This document shows, in pieces, positions 26,954-35,304 of a DNA stretch of 52,317 nucleotides. A model generated the notes under the pieces. The model was not told the origin of the DNA. It saw nothing but the letters and a program-made list of their open reading frames with translations, and did not search any database. This stretch comes from an uncultured Bifidobacterium sp. (GTDB lineage: Bacteria; Actinomycetota; Actinomycetes; Actinomycetales; Bifidobacteriaceae), in NCBI RefSeq assembly GCF_945269915.1, contig NZ_CALYOY010000013.1, forward strand, positions 1 through 52,317. Direction: 5' to 3'. Numbering within the stretch: the stretch's first letter is position 1; every line of letters starts with the position of its first letter. The translations under genes were made by a program, and so were the position numbers.

Positions 26954-26989
26954 GCGGCGGCGAGGCGGGCTGATTCCGCCCGCCGCCGC
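26954..26989 (+). promoter_or_regulatory. GC-rich hairpin between grpE and dnaJ
   Basis: A 14-bp stem of G-C pairs with one bulged A (26954-26968 with 26976-26989) and a 7-nt loop, no U-tract. It probably marks a processing or attenuation point that sets DnaK/GrpE levels above DnaJ/HspR. Confidence 0.65.
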
Positions 26990-27046
26990 ACGCACAGGTG
27001 GCGGTTCCTATCCGATATTCGTTACTTATGAGGAAAGGAGACATGG

Positions 27047-28066
27047 ATGGCTGAGAATGAATGGCTGAGCAAGGACTATTACAAGGTCCTTGGTGTCTCC
27101 AAGGACGCCAGCGATGCGGAGATCACCAAGGCATACCGCAAGCTTGCCCGCAAATACCATCCCGATCTCAATAAGACCAAGGAGGCCGAGGAGAAGTTCA
27201 AGGACATCTCCGAGGCCTACGACGTGCTCAGCAACAAGGAGCAGCGTCAGAAGTACGATGCCATCCGCCAGTTCGGCATGGGGGGCGCACGCTTTTCCGG
27301 GGGTTCCGGACAGGGAGGGTTCAGCACCGATGCCTTCTCCGACATCTTCGGCTCCATGTTCGGCGCAGGTGGCGCCCCGGGAGGCAGCAGGATCCGCTTC
27401 AGCACCGGAGGGGGTCAGCCCGACTTCTCCGACATCTTCTCCGCCTTCGGCGGGGGTGGGGCCCCGAGCGGCAACACGTCAGGCTATGGCGGGTATGAGA
27501 CCCGGCAGGAGGCCAGGCCGGTCAAGGGTCGGGACCGCAACTCCTCGATCAGTCTCTCCTTCCGGCAGGCTGTAAAGGGTGCCACGGTCTCCCTGAGCGT
27601 GGGCGGGTCCAAGTTCAAGACCCACATCCCCGCCGGGGTGCGTAACGGGCAGAAGATCCGTCTGCCCGGCAAGGGCAGGCCAGGAAGCAATGGGGGCGCC
27701 AGTGGCGACCTCTACCTGCAGATCGAGGTCAAACCCAGCACCCGCTTCAGCATGGACGGGCGCGATCTGGTCATGGACCTCCCGGTCACCGTGTCCGAGG
27801 CGGCCCTGGGAGCCAAGGTCCGGGCGCGCGATGTGGACGATCAGGTGGTCACCTTCAAGGTGCCGGCCGGGTCATCCAGCGGTGACCAGGTCAAGGTGGC
27901 CGGTCGTGGCGTCCAGGACAGGCGCGGCAACGGCGATCTGGTCGGCCGCATCCAGATACGGATGCCCGACAGGATCGGCATGGCCCAGAAGAAGGCCCTT
28001 CGGGAGTTCGCCAAGGCCAGCCAGGACTTCGATGCCCAGGTGGCCGATGACCGCCTGAAGATCTGA
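27047..28066 (+). CDS. dnaJ: DnaJ/CbpA-type co-chaperone lacking zinc fingers
   Basis: A 339-aa Hsp40 that stimulates the DnaK ATPase. The J domain carries the HPD motif at His38-Pro39-Asp40. A long Gly/Phe-rich region follows (about 78-145, with GGAPGGSR and GGGGAPSG), then the C-terminal substrate-binding domains (about 160-330). None of the four CxxCxGxG motifs of classical DnaJ is present, so it is a type II (CbpA-like) protein, despite its dnaK-operon position. AAGGAG stands 6 nt before the ATG at 27047. Confidence 0.95.
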   Translation: MAENEWLSKDYYKVLGVSKDASDAEITKAYRKLARKYHPDLNKTKEAEEKFKDISEAYDVLSNKEQRQKYDAIRQFGMGGARFSGGSGQGGFSTDAFSDIFGSMFGAGGAPGGSRIRFSTGGGQPDFSDIFSAFGGGGAPSGNTSGYGGYETRQEARPVKGRDRNSSISLSFRQAVKGATVSLSVGGSKFKTHIPAGVRNGQKIRLPGKGRPGSNGGASGDLYLQIEVKPSTRFSMDGRDLVMDLPVTVSEAALGAKVRARDVDDQVVTFKVPAGSSSGDQVKVAGRGVQDRRGNGDLVGRIQIRMPDRIGMAQKKALREFAKASQDFDAQVADDRLKI

Positions 28067-28100
28067 ACGGGCTGGTATTCGACAGGAGTTATATCCGTTT

Positions 28101-28124
28101 CCCTTCCGGTTCCCGCCGGAAGGG
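28101..28124 (+). promoter_or_regulatory. Stem-loop between dnaJ and hspR
   Basis: CCCTTCCGG (28101-28109) pairs perfectly with CCGGAAGGG (28116-28124) around a 6-nt loop. No U-tract, so possibly a partial terminator or processing site. Confidence 0.5.
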
Positions 28125-28134
28125 CACCCGGTGG

Positions 28135-28152
28135 GGTCCGATGCATCGGACC
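28135..28152. promoter_or_regulatory. 18-bp perfect palindrome before hspR
   Basis: GGTCCGATGCATCGGACC reads the same on both strands and ends 26 nt before the hspR start. The symmetry without a loop suggests a protein-binding site more than an RNA hairpin. It does not match the HAIR consensus. Confidence 0.6.
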
Positions 28153-28178
28153 GGATTGCGCCAGGGAAGGGAAAGGGG

Positions 28179-28757
28179 ATGAAGGCCATGACGCGGATAG
28201 ACAGGGAGACCCGGCGTATGTACCTGGCCTGTGCCCAGGCCCTGGTCCGGGACGAGATGAATCTGGATGCGGCCGACGATGCCGGGATGGACATCGAGTT
28301 GCCGGTCTTCAGCGTGGGCCAGGTGGCCGACCTGGCCGATATCCATCCGCAGACCCTTCGCCAGTATGACCGCCTGGGCCTGATTGTGCCCAAGCGGACC
28401 GAGGGGGGAGCGCGACGCTACTCCCTGCGCGATCTGGACCGGTTGACCCGGGCCCAGCACCTGAGCCAGGACGAGTCCATCAATCTGGCGGGGGTGACCA
28501 GGATCCTGGCCCTGGCCGAGGAGAACCGACAGTTACGTCGTCAGCTCAGGCGGACCAGGCAGGCCGAGGAGCCCAGCATGTTCGCTGCCGCAGCGGACGG
28601 CCGGGTGGTTGAGATCAAGCGTTCCGGCAGCGCCCGTCTCTGGCGCCAGGAGATCATGCACGAGTATGATCGGTACCCCAGCGGGGAACCCGTCCGGAGG
28701 GGCAAGAAGCCTGTATCCACCTCCAAGTCCCTGATCATATGGGGCATGCGTTCCTGA
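28179..28757 (+). CDS. hspR: Heat-shock repressor HspR (MerR family)
   Basis: A 192-aa MerR-type repressor of heat-shock genes that works with DnaK as co-repressor in other actinobacteria. The winged helix is FSVGQVADLADIHPQTLRQY followed by DRLGLIVPKRTEGGARRYS (about residues 46-84); a coiled region (LALAEENRQLRRQLRR) follows. The basic C-terminal tail (SGEPVRRGKKPVSTSKS) is longer than in many HspR proteins. ATG 28179 has GGAAGG 8 nt upstream; ATG 28188 is an alternative. It is the last gene of the operon and binds, by family knowledge, the HAIR site at 24061. Confidence 0.93.
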   Translation: MKAMTRIDRETRRMYLACAQALVRDEMNLDAADDAGMDIELPVFSVGQVADLADIHPQTLRQYDRLGLIVPKRTEGGARRYSLRDLDRLTRAQHLSQDESINLAGVTRILALAEENRQLRRQLRRTRQAEEPSMFAAAADGRVVEIKRSGSARLWRQEIMHEYDRYPSGEPVRRGKKPVSTSKSLIIWGMRS

Positions 28758-28968
28758 TTCGTCGGTCGGGCTCGTGGTTCTGTGGTATTGTTGACAGGTT
28801 GGCCGGTTCTGTCCAGGAATGCAGACCAATCGTCGCCTGAATGCTGTGATTGCCGGGAAATGCTACGCGCTTCCGCGAAATCTTCTGCTTTGCTCGCGGC
28901 TCGCGGGCTGTCAACCGATATGCCCGTTGTTTTTCCCATTTGAAAGGCTATCCTTGACTTCTCACGTC

Positions 28969-30606
28969 ATGCCTGAAACTGCAACTTCATCCACACCAGC
29001 ATCCAAGACCGGTACCAGCTTCGCCGATCTGGGCGTTCCCGAGGCCCTGGTCAGCGTCCTCGAGGCCGACGGGAAGACCGAGGCCTTCCCCATCCAGGAA
29101 GACACCCTGCCCGATTCCCTGGCCGGGCGCGACATTCTGGGCCGTGGCCGGACCGGATCCGGCAAGACCCTGGCCTTCGCGATTCCACTGGTGGCCCGCC
29201 TGGCCCTGGATAGGACCACCCTGCCCAAGGGGTCCAAGGAAGCCGACCGTGGCCGTGGCCGCAAGCCCCTGCCCCATCCGCGTGGCCTGGTCCTGGCTCC
29301 CACACGTGAGCTGGCCAACCAGATCGACGAGGTCCTGGCACCCCTGGCCAATGCCTACCACATGCGGACCTGCACCGTATACGGTGGGGTCAAACAGGGC
29401 CGTCAGGTCGATGCCCTCAAGCGCGGTGCCCAGATCGTCGTGGCCTGTCCGGGCCGTCTGGAGGACCTTCTTCAGCAGAAGGTGCTTTCCCTGGAATCAG
29501 TCAGCATCGCCGTCCTGGACGAGGCCGACGAGATGGCCGATATGGGCTTCCTCCCCGCCGTCGAGCGCATCCTCTCCCAGGTGAGGCCAGGCGGTCAGCG
29601 CATGCTCTTCTCCGCAACACTGGATCACGGGGTGGATGCCGTGGTCAGGCGCTTCCTCAGGAACGCCAAGGTCCACGAGGTGGATTCAGCCACCCAGCAT
29701 GTGGATCAGATGACCCACCACATCTTCGAGACCACCCAGGATGCCAAGCATGACCTGGTCCGCCGTCTGGCCTCCGGCCAGGGAAAGCGCATCCTCTTCA
29801 CCCGTACCAAGTTCCAGGCCAAGAAGCTGGCCAAGAACCTGATCACCAACGGGATCCCGACAGCCCAGCTGCACGGCAATCTTTCCCAGAACCAGCGTGA
29901 CCGCAACCTGGAGGCCTTCTCCAAGGGTGATGTCCGTGTCCTGGTGGCCACCGACGTGGCCGCCAGAGGCGTCGATATCAGTGATGTGGACCTGGTGGTC
30001 CAGGTGGATCCTCCGGCGGACTCCAAGTCCTTCCTGCACCGTTCCGGGCGCACGGCCCGGGCCGGCAGGGCCGGCGACGTGGTCACCGTGGTCCTGCCGG
30101 ATCAGCGGCGTGACGCCAAGCGGATGCTCCGTATGGCCCATATCGATGCCAAGCCCGTTCATGTCACCGCCTCCTCGTCCGAGGTCGACGAGCTGGTCGG
30201 CCAGGCGGCCGAACCAATTCAGGGCTGGTCCCTGGAATCCTCCACCCCAGGCCGATCAGGCGATGGGCGCAAGGAGGGTTCCCGTGGTCGTTCCTCCGGT
30301 GCCCGTGGTCGTAGTCGCGACCGTGATCGGCGATCCCGCGATGGGGGACCCCGTCGGGGAGGCAACCGTCCGGCGCGCTCGCCTCGTAATGACGACTTTG
30401 CAAGCCAGGATGGGCCCATTGATGCCCGCACTCGCAGAGGGCGTGGCCGAAACCGTCGTAAAGACGGCGCTGGTTGGTCGGAGGGGTCCGGGCGTGGTCG
30501 GAGGACCGGCCGTGACCGGACCTCCGGCAGGTCTGCCGGTTTCCGGCATGTACCACATCGGCATCATAACAGTTCCAATCCCTTCAGTTCCTCTCGGAGT
30601 CGCTGA
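28969..30606 (+). CDS. DEAD-box RNA helicase
   Basis: ATP-dependent RNA helicase, 545 aa. Q motif (AFPIQ), motif I GRTGSGKT (Lys66), motif Ia PTRELANQ, motif II DEAD (184-187), motif III SAT, and motif VI HRSGRTARAG are all present. The C-terminal 130 residues are a basic Arg/Gly/Ser-rich RNA-binding tail ending in NSSNPFSSSRSR. An in-frame TTG at 28954 with GAAAGG upstream could be the true start, adding five residues. TTGACA occurs at 28791 but its -10 is poor. The long leader may be regulatory, as in cold-shock helicases (inference). Part of this gene is duplicated as a decayed fragment at 36.7-37.1 kb. Confidence 0.95.
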   Translation: MPETATSSTPASKTGTSFADLGVPEALVSVLEADGKTEAFPIQEDTLPDSLAGRDILGRGRTGSGKTLAFAIPLVARLALDRTTLPKGSKEADRGRGRKPLPHPRGLVLAPTRELANQIDEVLAPLANAYHMRTCTVYGGVKQGRQVDALKRGAQIVVACPGRLEDLLQQKVLSLESVSIAVLDEADEMADMGFLPAVERILSQVRPGGQRMLFSATLDHGVDAVVRRFLRNAKVHEVDSATQHVDQMTHHIFETTQDAKHDLVRRLASGQGKRILFTRTKFQAKKLAKNLITNGIPTAQLHGNLSQNQRDRNLEAFSKGDVRVLVATDVAARGVDISDVDLVVQVDPPADSKSFLHRSGRTARAGRAGDVVTVVLPDQRRDAKRMLRMAHIDAKPVHVTASSSEVDELVGQAAEPIQGWSLESSTPGRSGDGRKEGSRGRSSGARGRSRDRDRRSRDGGPRRGGNRPARSPRNDDFASQDGPIDARTRRGRGRNRRKDGAGWSEGSGRGRRTGRDRTSGRSAGFRHVPHRHHNSSNPFSSSRSR

Positions 30607-30681
30607 TTGAACCGGAACCCAGCAATGCGTCGGATCGTGGTTACTCTGACGTAGGTCGTTTAAGGTGTCATACTCGTCCAA

Positions 30682-30707
30682 CACCCGTAGGGGAACTTTT
30701 CCGGGTG
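30682..30707 (+). terminator. Weak stem-loop after the helicase gene
   Basis: CACCCG (30682-30687) with CGGGTG (30702-30707); a short T-rich stretch comes 10 nt later. It could end the helicase transcript. Confidence 0.3.
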
Positions 30708-30736
30708 CCTGCTGATTGGTTTTCCGATGGCATAGC

Positions 30737-30749
30737 ATCAGTACTGTTT
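30737..30749 (+). promoter_or_regulatory. Possible GntR-binding motif, copy 1
   Basis: ATCAGTACTGTTT, 41 nt before the GntR start, resembles ATCAGAAGTATTT (33700-33712) in the MFS promoter at 10 of 13 positions. It contains the palindrome CAGTACTG. Confidence 0.3.
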
Positions 30750-30789
30750 GGTATTCTCCCGGAGAGCATGTATGCAGGAAGGTAATTGG

Positions 30790-31446
30790 ATGGAGACAAG
30801 CAAACGTAATCAGGCTTACGATTATTTGCGTAAACAGATTGTTTTCTGCAAAATGAGACCCGGAGACACCATTAGCGAGAAGATTGTTGCTCAAGAGCTT
30901 GGTTTCAGTCGGACTCCGGTCAGGGAGGCCATTAACAAACTGGTCGAAGAGGGGCTGGTGCAGGTATTCCCGAGAAAAGGTATCATTGTCAGTCAAATCT
31001 CCCTGCATGGTCTGAACGATATGCTGAACAGCCGCCTTTTGGTGGAGCCTTACCTGATGCACTGTGCCTTCGATAAGCTGGATTTGGAAGCTCTGCGAAC
31101 ATACAGGAAAGATGCTCTAAGCCGCGTTGAACGGGACTGTTTCGAAGTCGTTTCCATTCAGGATGACTTCGACTACAGTTTTCACATGTATTTTGCACGT
31201 CTGGCGGGAAACCGGTATCTCGAAGGTTTCATGGATACGCTGCTTGCTCTGAGCCAACGGACGCGCATATTCCTGCCATCCCAGCAGGAACGGAATGCAG
31301 CTTCCAACCGTGAGCATCTTGCAATCATCGATAGAGCCATTGCCGGGGATGAAGAGGGCGCGGTCCAGGCCATCCGCAACCATCTCGAAAACTCGCGGAT
31401 CAGTTATATGGAGGCCAGCCAGGTGCAGGCTGACTATTTCTGCTGA
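30790..31446 (+). CDS. GntR-family regulator (FadR/FCD type)
   Basis: A 218-aa regulator. The winged helix occupies residues 1-70 (AYDYLRKQIVFCKMRPGDTI, then GFSRTPVREAINKLVEEGLV); the rest is an all-helical FCD effector domain with metal-ligand-like residues in DDFDYSFH and REHLAII. FCD regulators typically sense small organic or sugar acids, which fits the dehydratase and transporter 3-5 kb away. Start 30790 is chosen for AGGAAGG 7 nt upstream; upstream ATGs at 30748 and 30772 are less likely. It is convergent with the transketolase gene (13-nt gap). Confidence 0.9.
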   Translation: METSKRNQAYDYLRKQIVFCKMRPGDTISEKIVAQELGFSRTPVREAINKLVEEGLVQVFPRKGIIVSQISLHGLNDMLNSRLLVEPYLMHCAFDKLDLEALRTYRKDALSRVERDCFEVVSIQDDFDYSFHMYFARLAGNRYLEGFMDTLLALSQRTRIFLPSQQERNAASNREHLAIIDRAIAGDEEGAVQAIRNHLENSRISYMEASQVQADYFC

Positions 31447-31459
31447 CCCCCATTTGAAG

Positions 31460-33562
31460 TCAGAACACTCCCAAGGAGGCCAGTGACGCTTTTGCCGCAT
31501 TGATTACATGGTCGGTGGTGATGCCGAAGTCGATCAGATTCTGTTCTCCTTCCCCCTGTAATCCAAAAGTCTCCACTGAAACAGCCTGACCGGCATCACC
31601 AAGATACCGATACCATGACAGGGCCAGACCAGCTTCGATGCTCACACGAGCCTTGACTGAGGTGGGCAAAACCCAATGACGGTATTCTTCTTCCTCCTCC
31701 TGGAACCACTCCATGCATGGCATTGAGACCACCCGCGCGTTGATTCCTTCCCTGGCCAGTGTCTCTGCGGCTTTGAGGGCCAGCTGCACTTCGGATCCTG
31801 ATGCCATCAGGATAAGGTCGATGTGTCCCGTCGGATCGCTCAGGATGTAGCCGCCATGGCGTACGCCTTCCCGTGCTCGTTCCGAAGTCTGCTGAAGAGT
31901 GGGGAGCGGTTGTCTGCTAAGCACCAGTGCGGTCGGATGTGTATTGCCCTTTTCAAAAAAATGTCGGTAGGCTTCGGCCGTTTCAAATTCATCCGCTGGT
32001 CTGACAACCTCCAGATTCGGTATGGCCCGCATGGCGGCGAGGTGCTCGACCGGTTGATGAGTAGGACCATCTTGACCGAGTGCGATCGAATCATGCGTCC
32101 AGATGTACAGGTTGGGGATGTCCATCAATGCCGCCAGACGGACCGCAGGACGTTCATAGTCGGAAAACTGGAAGAAGGTGCTGCCGAAAGGTCTGGTATC
32201 CGACCCGAGAAGGATTCCATTGGTGATGGCACCCATGGCGAACTCACGGACGCCGAAGTGTAGTTGCCGTCCGAATGGACTGGCTTCAGGACATTGTCGG
32301 GTGGCATGACAGGCTGGCGAGAATGAAGCTGCACCATCTATATCGGTCATGCAGGCCCCTCCGAGGTCTGCCGATCCACCCCAAAGTTCAGGCATGATGG
32401 GCGCTACGGTGTTGAGTATCCGACCGGAGGCATGGCGTGTTGCGACATCCTCGCCGATTGTAAAGCTGGATTCCAGCGTGTCGATGGTGTCATCAAATTC
32501 CTCGGGCAGGTCGCCGTGATGGATCCTGTCATAAAGATCGGCCTTATCCGGGTTATCCATCCTCCAAGCCCTGTACAGTTGATCCCATCTTGCGTGGTCT
32601 TCGAGACCACGTTTACCGACCTGCCTGGCGTGGGCCAGTGCTTGTTGGTCCACTTGGAAGGTTTGATCCGGGTCCAGACCGAGGATGGATTTCAAACCCG
32701 CTACCGCTTTCTCGCCCAGGACAGATCCATGGGCTTTGGCCTCATTGGTCATGCCGGGAGTGGGCCAGGCCATCAGCGTGTCAACCTTGATGAACTTTGG
32801 TTTGTCGGTTATGGACTCCGCTCTGTTCAAGGCTTTGGACAGGGCGGATAGGTCTTCCTTGTAGGATCCATTGGGCTGAATGAAGCTGACGGTGTCCGTG
32901 TACCAACCGTAGGCATCAAATCGGGCAATCACGTCTTCATTGAATACCATGTCCGTGTCGCCTTCGATTTGGATATGGTTGGCGTCGAAGATGACGGTCA
33001 GGTTGTCCAAGGCCATGTTTCCGGCCAAGGAGCAGGCTTCGGACGTTACCCCCTCCTCCAGGTCCCCCTCCCCGCAAACCACCCACACCCTATGATCGAA
33101 CGGCGATGCATCTCGCGCCGCATAGGGGTCCAGAAGGCCGCGTTCGTACCTTTGCCCACACGCGAAGCCAACCGCTGAAGCCAGTCCCTGTCCCAACGGT
33201 CCGGTTGTCATTTCCAATCCGGGTGTCACCCCCAATTCAGGGTGGCCGGGGGTCCTGGTCCGGGCGTCCGCCCGATAGTTCATCAGGTCATCCAACGTCA
33301 GACCGTATCCCGACAGGTAGAGCTGAAGATATTGAGCCAGCGAGGCGTGCCCTCCTGACAGGATGAATCTATCCCGTCCCGGCCAGTCCGGATCGGCGGG
33401 GTCATGCCGGATATACCTTTGATAGAGGGTGTAGACGATCGGCGCCAATGAAATTGCCGAACCGGGATGTCCGTTACCTGCCTGTTCCACAGCGTCAGCC
33501 GTCAGGGCCTTGGCCATATTGATGGCCCGTCTGTCCAAATCATTCCACGTTGCATTAACCAT
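31460..33562 (-). CDS. tkt: Transketolase
   Basis: A 700-aa thiamine-diphosphate enzyme moving two-carbon units between sugar phosphates. Visible are GHPGSAISLAP, GPLGQGLA, the TPP/metal motif GEGDLEEG...DNLTVIFDAN, and the pyrimidine-domain stretch WTHDSIALGQDGPTHQP. The ATG at 33562 is preceded in frame by a GTG; the ribosome site is weak (AAAGG about 13 nt away). It is likely a second transketolase dedicated to this locus, because it is flanked by a GntR regulator and a transporter rather than by transaldolase (inference). It faces the MFS gene divergently, so one intergenic region may control both. Confidence 0.93.
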   Translation of the reverse strand: MVNATWNDLDRRAINMAKALTADAVEQAGNGHPGSAISLAPIVYTLYQRYIRHDPADPDWPGRDRFILSGGHASLAQYLQLYLSGYGLTLDDLMNYRADARTRTPGHPELGVTPGLEMTTGPLGQGLASAVGFACGQRYERGLLDPYAARDASPFDHRVWVVCGEGDLEEGVTSEACSLAGNMALDNLTVIFDANHIQIEGDTDMVFNEDVIARFDAYGWYTDTVSFIQPNGSYKEDLSALSKALNRAESITDKPKFIKVDTLMAWPTPGMTNEAKAHGSVLGEKAVAGLKSILGLDPDQTFQVDQQALAHARQVGKRGLEDHARWDQLYRAWRMDNPDKADLYDRIHHGDLPEEFDDTIDTLESSFTIGEDVATRHASGRILNTVAPIMPELWGGSADLGGACMTDIDGAASFSPACHATRQCPEASPFGRQLHFGVREFAMGAITNGILLGSDTRPFGSTFFQFSDYERPAVRLAALMDIPNLYIWTHDSIALGQDGPTHQPVEHLAAMRAIPNLEVVRPADEFETAEAYRHFFEKGNTHPTALVLSRQPLPTLQQTSERAREGVRHGGYILSDPTGHIDLILMASGSEVQLALKAAETLAREGINARVVSMPCMEWFQEEEEEYRHWVLPTSVKARVSIEAGLALSWYRYLGDAGQAVSVETFGLQGEGEQNLIDFGITTDHVINAAKASLASLGVF

Positions 33563-33670
33563 CACTTGTTAGCCGCCTTTCGCGGGTATGTTTCCCAAGG
33601 CTTCGTTTTCCTGGTGTCGGGAGCATCGGTGCCGTTCTGCTGAATGGGTAAGCCGCCTGAATATCGCAAA

Positions 33671-33712
33671 TTGACATCAACGTCGAACAGCTTTAATATA
33701 TCAGAAGTATTT
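33671..33712 (+). promoter_or_regulatory. MFS transporter promoter with possible GntR motif
   Basis: TTGACA (33671-33676), a 17-nt spacer, TAATAT (33694-33699). ATCAGAAGTATTT follows at 33700-33712 and resembles the motif before the GntR gene, placing a potential repressor site at the transcription start. Confidence 0.5.
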
Positions 33713-33793
33713 CAGAGTTGCAAAGTGGCAATGCAGTAATACCCGGCGCAGTTGCCGGTGATACCGCACTGGAGTCATTAACGGAGGAGATCA

Positions 33794-35194
33794 ATGACGG
33801 ATCTATCGATTTATGAGACCTTGGATCATGCCAAGGCCATTCTTGACCGGCAGGAGGCCAAGCATGCATCGCGCGCCGGCTGGCTTATGGTTACGGCGCT
33901 GCTGATTGAATCCTGGGATATTTACTCCATGTCCTTCATCATGACCCATCTGAAGGATGTTTTCCACCCCAGCAGCTTCCTTCTGGGCTTTGCAGCTGCA
34001 GGTACCCAGTTAGGTGCCATCATTGGTTCGATCCTTGGTGGTTGGCTTACCGACAAGTTCGGTCGTCGGAATATATTCCTGGCATCAATGAGTATGTTTG
34101 CTCTTTGCGCTGTTCTTCAGGCCCTTTCCCCCAATATGTGGGTCTTGGCCATCATCCGCTGCTTTGCTGGTTTGCCAGTGGGCGCTGATGTGGCTAATGG
34201 ATTCACCTACATGATGGAGATACTGCCCAAAGGCAAACGAGAGATTATGGGTAATCGTTGGCAGTTCATGTTTTCCTTGGGTATCCTCTGCGCCATCCTT
34301 TTGGTGACCGCGTTCGAACTGAGCAAGATACCGGCCAATCTGACCTGGCGATTCGTTCTGGCTATTCCAGCGATTCCGGCTGGTCTGCTTCTTCTTGTCC
34401 GTTCGGGCCTGCCCGAGACCCCGGTATGGTTGGTCGAGCATGGCGACTTCGTCAAGGCTCGCAAGGTGGCCGATGACTATTACGGCAAGGATGTCCTGGC
34501 AGGCGTGATTCCTGATCACGATGTCAAGATTCCTCAGCCTACATGGGGAGAGGCCATAAGAGACCTTTTCAGCGACGACTTCAGTCGGAAGAGCACGATT
34601 TTCGCTTGGATCTCCTGCTTTGTACAGGCGTTTGAGAATTATTCGTTCTCCTTCTATCTGCCAACCATCCTGGCGGGTCTGGGTATTGCAACGCTGGTGC
34701 AGAACAACATGGCCATGTTCGCCGTTTATGTGCTTGCGGCCATCTCGGCTTTCGTGGGACCGTTGACTTTACCGCGTCTTGGCCACAAGGGTTTGAGCGA
34801 GTGGGGATTCGGCTTGGTGACCATTGGTATATTGGTTATGGTCTTCGGGATTACCAGGACCAATATGGCAATCATCATTATTGGCTCCGGAATCATGCTT
34901 TGGGGACATTACTGGTCATCCGAAAGCGGTATGACAATAGCGTCCTTAGTGGCTAAGCCCGCCTATCGTGGTGCAGCTTCGGGTATCGCTTATGTATTTG
35001 TCAAGCTGGCATCTTTCCTCACGTTGTGGGTCTTCCCCACTCTCTATGACAAGTTGGGGGTTCCCAAGGCGACGCTCTTGATTGCCATTGGACCCGTCAT
35101 CGCCTTCCTGGCTGCCGTTTTCGTCCTGCCGGAGACGTTCGGACATGCCGTCAATGCGGAGGTAATCAGGTCTGCCGAGGCTGCAGAAGACTAA
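33794..35194 (+). CDS. MFS transporter (sugar/organic-acid porter type)
   Basis: A 466-aa major-facilitator protein with about 12 transmembrane helices. The signature loop between helices 2 and 3 is GGWLTDKFGRRN, and the equivalent CFAGLPVGADVANGFTYMMEILP resembles motifs of the metabolite:H+ symporter branch. A long polar N-terminus (about 30 residues) precedes the first helix. GGAGGAG lies 6 nt before the ATG. Placed directly upstream of the dehydratase gene, it probably imports that enzyme's acid substrate (inference). Confidence 0.9.
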   Translation: MTDLSIYETLDHAKAILDRQEAKHASRAGWLMVTALLIESWDIYSMSFIMTHLKDVFHPSSFLLGFAAAGTQLGAIIGSILGGWLTDKFGRRNIFLASMSMFALCAVLQALSPNMWVLAIIRCFAGLPVGADVANGFTYMMEILPKGKREIMGNRWQFMFSLGILCAILLVTAFELSKIPANLTWRFVLAIPAIPAGLLLLVRSGLPETPVWLVEHGDFVKARKVADDYYGKDVLAGVIPDHDVKIPQPTWGEAIRDLFSDDFSRKSTIFAWISCFVQAFENYSFSFYLPTILAGLGIATLVQNNMAMFAVYVLAAISAFVGPLTLPRLGHKGLSEWGFGLVTIGILVMVFGITRTNMAIIIIGSGIMLWGHYWSSESGMTIASLVAKPAYRGAASGIAYVFVKLASFLTLWVFPTLYDKLGVPKATLLIAIGPVIAFLAAVFVLPETFGHAVNAEVIRSAEAAED

Positions 35195-35304
35195 TTCCCT
35201 AACCTTGCGGTCCTATCCGCTGTTTACTTGACTGGTCTGGGAGAGAACAATCAACTTGGGATAGGTCCGCCATATAAATGTCAACAATCAGAAAGGAATC
35301 TCCC

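Noticed and set aside
28791-28820. Strong promoter for the DEAD-box helicase based on TTGACA at 28791
   Set aside because: The -35 is perfect but no acceptable -10 lies 16-18 nt downstream, so I did not list it as a promoter.
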